From Bacillus sp. SD088 (GTDB lineage Bacteria > Bacillota > Bacilli > Bacillales > Bacillaceae_C): DNA of 64,000 bases. The position numbers were made by a program, and so were the translations under genes. This document shows positions 63,574-64,000 of this stretch, in pieces (positions within the stretch are counted from its first letter, which is position 1; every line of letters begins with the position of its first letter). Location: positions 203,370-267,369 of the forward strand of contig NZ_JADIJK010000004.1 of assembly GCF_017355205.1 (NCBI RefSeq), in the 5' to 3' direction. The notes beneath the pieces were generated by a model. The model made no database searches. It was not told where the DNA came from and worked only from the letters and a program-made list of their open reading frames with translations.

Positions 63574-63649
63574 TGGTGGAGGATGACGGGTTCGAACCGC
63601 CGACCCTCTGCTTGTAAGGCAGATGCTCTCCCAGCTGAGCTAATCCTCC
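63574..63649 (-). tRNA. tRNA-Val (TAC)
   Basis: Starts GGAGGATTAGCTCAGCTGGG; the loop CTTACAA gives TAC. CCA is encoded. It is the first tRNA after the 5S gene. Confidence 0.95.
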
Positions 63650-63780
63650 ATTATAAAATTGTGATGAGCGGCGCATTACTATGTCAGCTTCATTCGTTTA
63701 GTCAGTCACGTACTGGAGTACGCTCCTTTCTTCACTCAATCGCTTCCTTGTTCTGCTTGCTCTCTCAATTTTATTTATTT

Positions 63781-63897
63781 GCCTGGCAACGTCCTGCTCT
63801 CACAGGGGGAAGCCCCCTATTACCATCGGCGCTGAAGAGCTTAACTACCGTGTTCGGGATGGGAACGGGTGTGACCTCTTCGCTATTGTCACCAGAC
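63781..63897 (-). rRNA. 5S ribosomal RNA
   Basis: Minus-strand sequence GTCTGGTGACAATAGCGAAG, then AGGTCACACCCGTTCCCATC and CCGAACACGG, and the closing GACGTTGCCAGGC, is a standard Bacillus-type 5S rRNA of about 117 nt. The 23S gene must lie beyond the right edge; 63898-64000 is the 23S-5S spacer. Confidence 0.97.
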
Positions 63898-64000
63898 TTC
63901 ATTTGCATAAAATATGTTATTTTACTTAGTAGAAGATTCGTTTAGAATCGACATTATTTATTATAACCATTTTTATGTAAAAAGCAAGAGAATTTTTTGT

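Noticed and set aside
63583..63945. Plus-strand frame of 120 residues over tRNA-Val and 5S rRNA
   Set aside because: It is antisense to tRNA and rRNA genes and has no protein features.

Overview
The window is a chromosomal segment of a low-GC Gram-positive spore-former of the family Bacillaceae. The evidence is its close match in gene content and order to the trmB-to-men 'yt' region of Bacillus subtilis: trmB, ytzH, ytmP, ytlQ, thpR, dat, pepV, ythQP, ytzE, rsuA family, murJ (ytgP), ytfP, ytwF, leuS, yttB, ytzC, mnmM (ytqB), ytpB, ytpA, ytoA, asnB, metK, ytmBA, ytlACD, ytkD, dps and men. A sporulation-type gene (cse60), menaquinone synthesis, a leucine T-box and a SAM-I riboswitch fit this. 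Species cannot be assigned from the sequence alone. The window starts inside trmB and ends just past a 5S rRNA gene, in the 23S-5S spacer of an rRNA operon that lies beyond the right edge.

Layout. Region 1-13 kb is conserved housekeeping: tRNA/rRNA modification, D-amino-acid and dipeptide metabolism, an Ecs-like ABC transporter and a lipid II flippase. Region 13.0-14.0 kb is a GC-rich 52-bp minisatellite of hairpin-forming units. Region 14-22 kb holds cse60, a frameshifted small gene, a rhodanese, T-box-leuS, an MFS transporter, a Gfo/Idh/MocA oxidoreductase and a divergent PRPP synthetase. Region 22-24 kb is accessory: a broken methyltransferase and a ParE/RelE-type toxin-antitoxin pair. Region 24-29 kb is the ytzC-mnmM-ytpB-ytpA-ytoA block plus a C39-family protease. 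Region 29-31.4 kb is a decayed lantibiotic/peptide-resistance locus, with a pseudogene response regulator, histidine kinase, ABC ATPase and first permease beside one intact permease. Region 31.5-34 kb has a VOC protein, a GNAT protein, a DUF402 protein and a small basic ORF facing a possible structured antisense RNA. Region 34-43 kb has asnB, SAM-riboswitch-metK, ytmBA, the ytlACD ABC importer and ytkD. Region 43-49 kb has dps and an accessory operon (frameshifted TetR regulator, CodB-type permease, DUF917 protein, hydantoinase/oxoprolinase-like protein) followed by six phased 21-bp repeats. Region 49-61 kb has an orphan solute-binding lipoprotein, yidD, a DUF1540 protein, the menFDHB and menEC genes split by nested repeats, menA and yteA. 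Region 61.5-63.9 kb, minus strand, is a 21-gene tRNA cluster plus 5S rRNA, in the same gene order as the trnB operon of B. subtilis.

Dispersed repeats are the most distinctive feature. Three families (called I, II and III here) recur in intergenic gaps. Type I keeps a central hairpin whose arms change together between copies. Type II has near-identical ends to type I but a different core that forms a long inverted repeat. One type III copy sits inside a type I copy between menB and menE. A separate GGGGAC/GTCCCC palindrome has been recruited at the 3' end of two genes, adding similar C-terminal tails.
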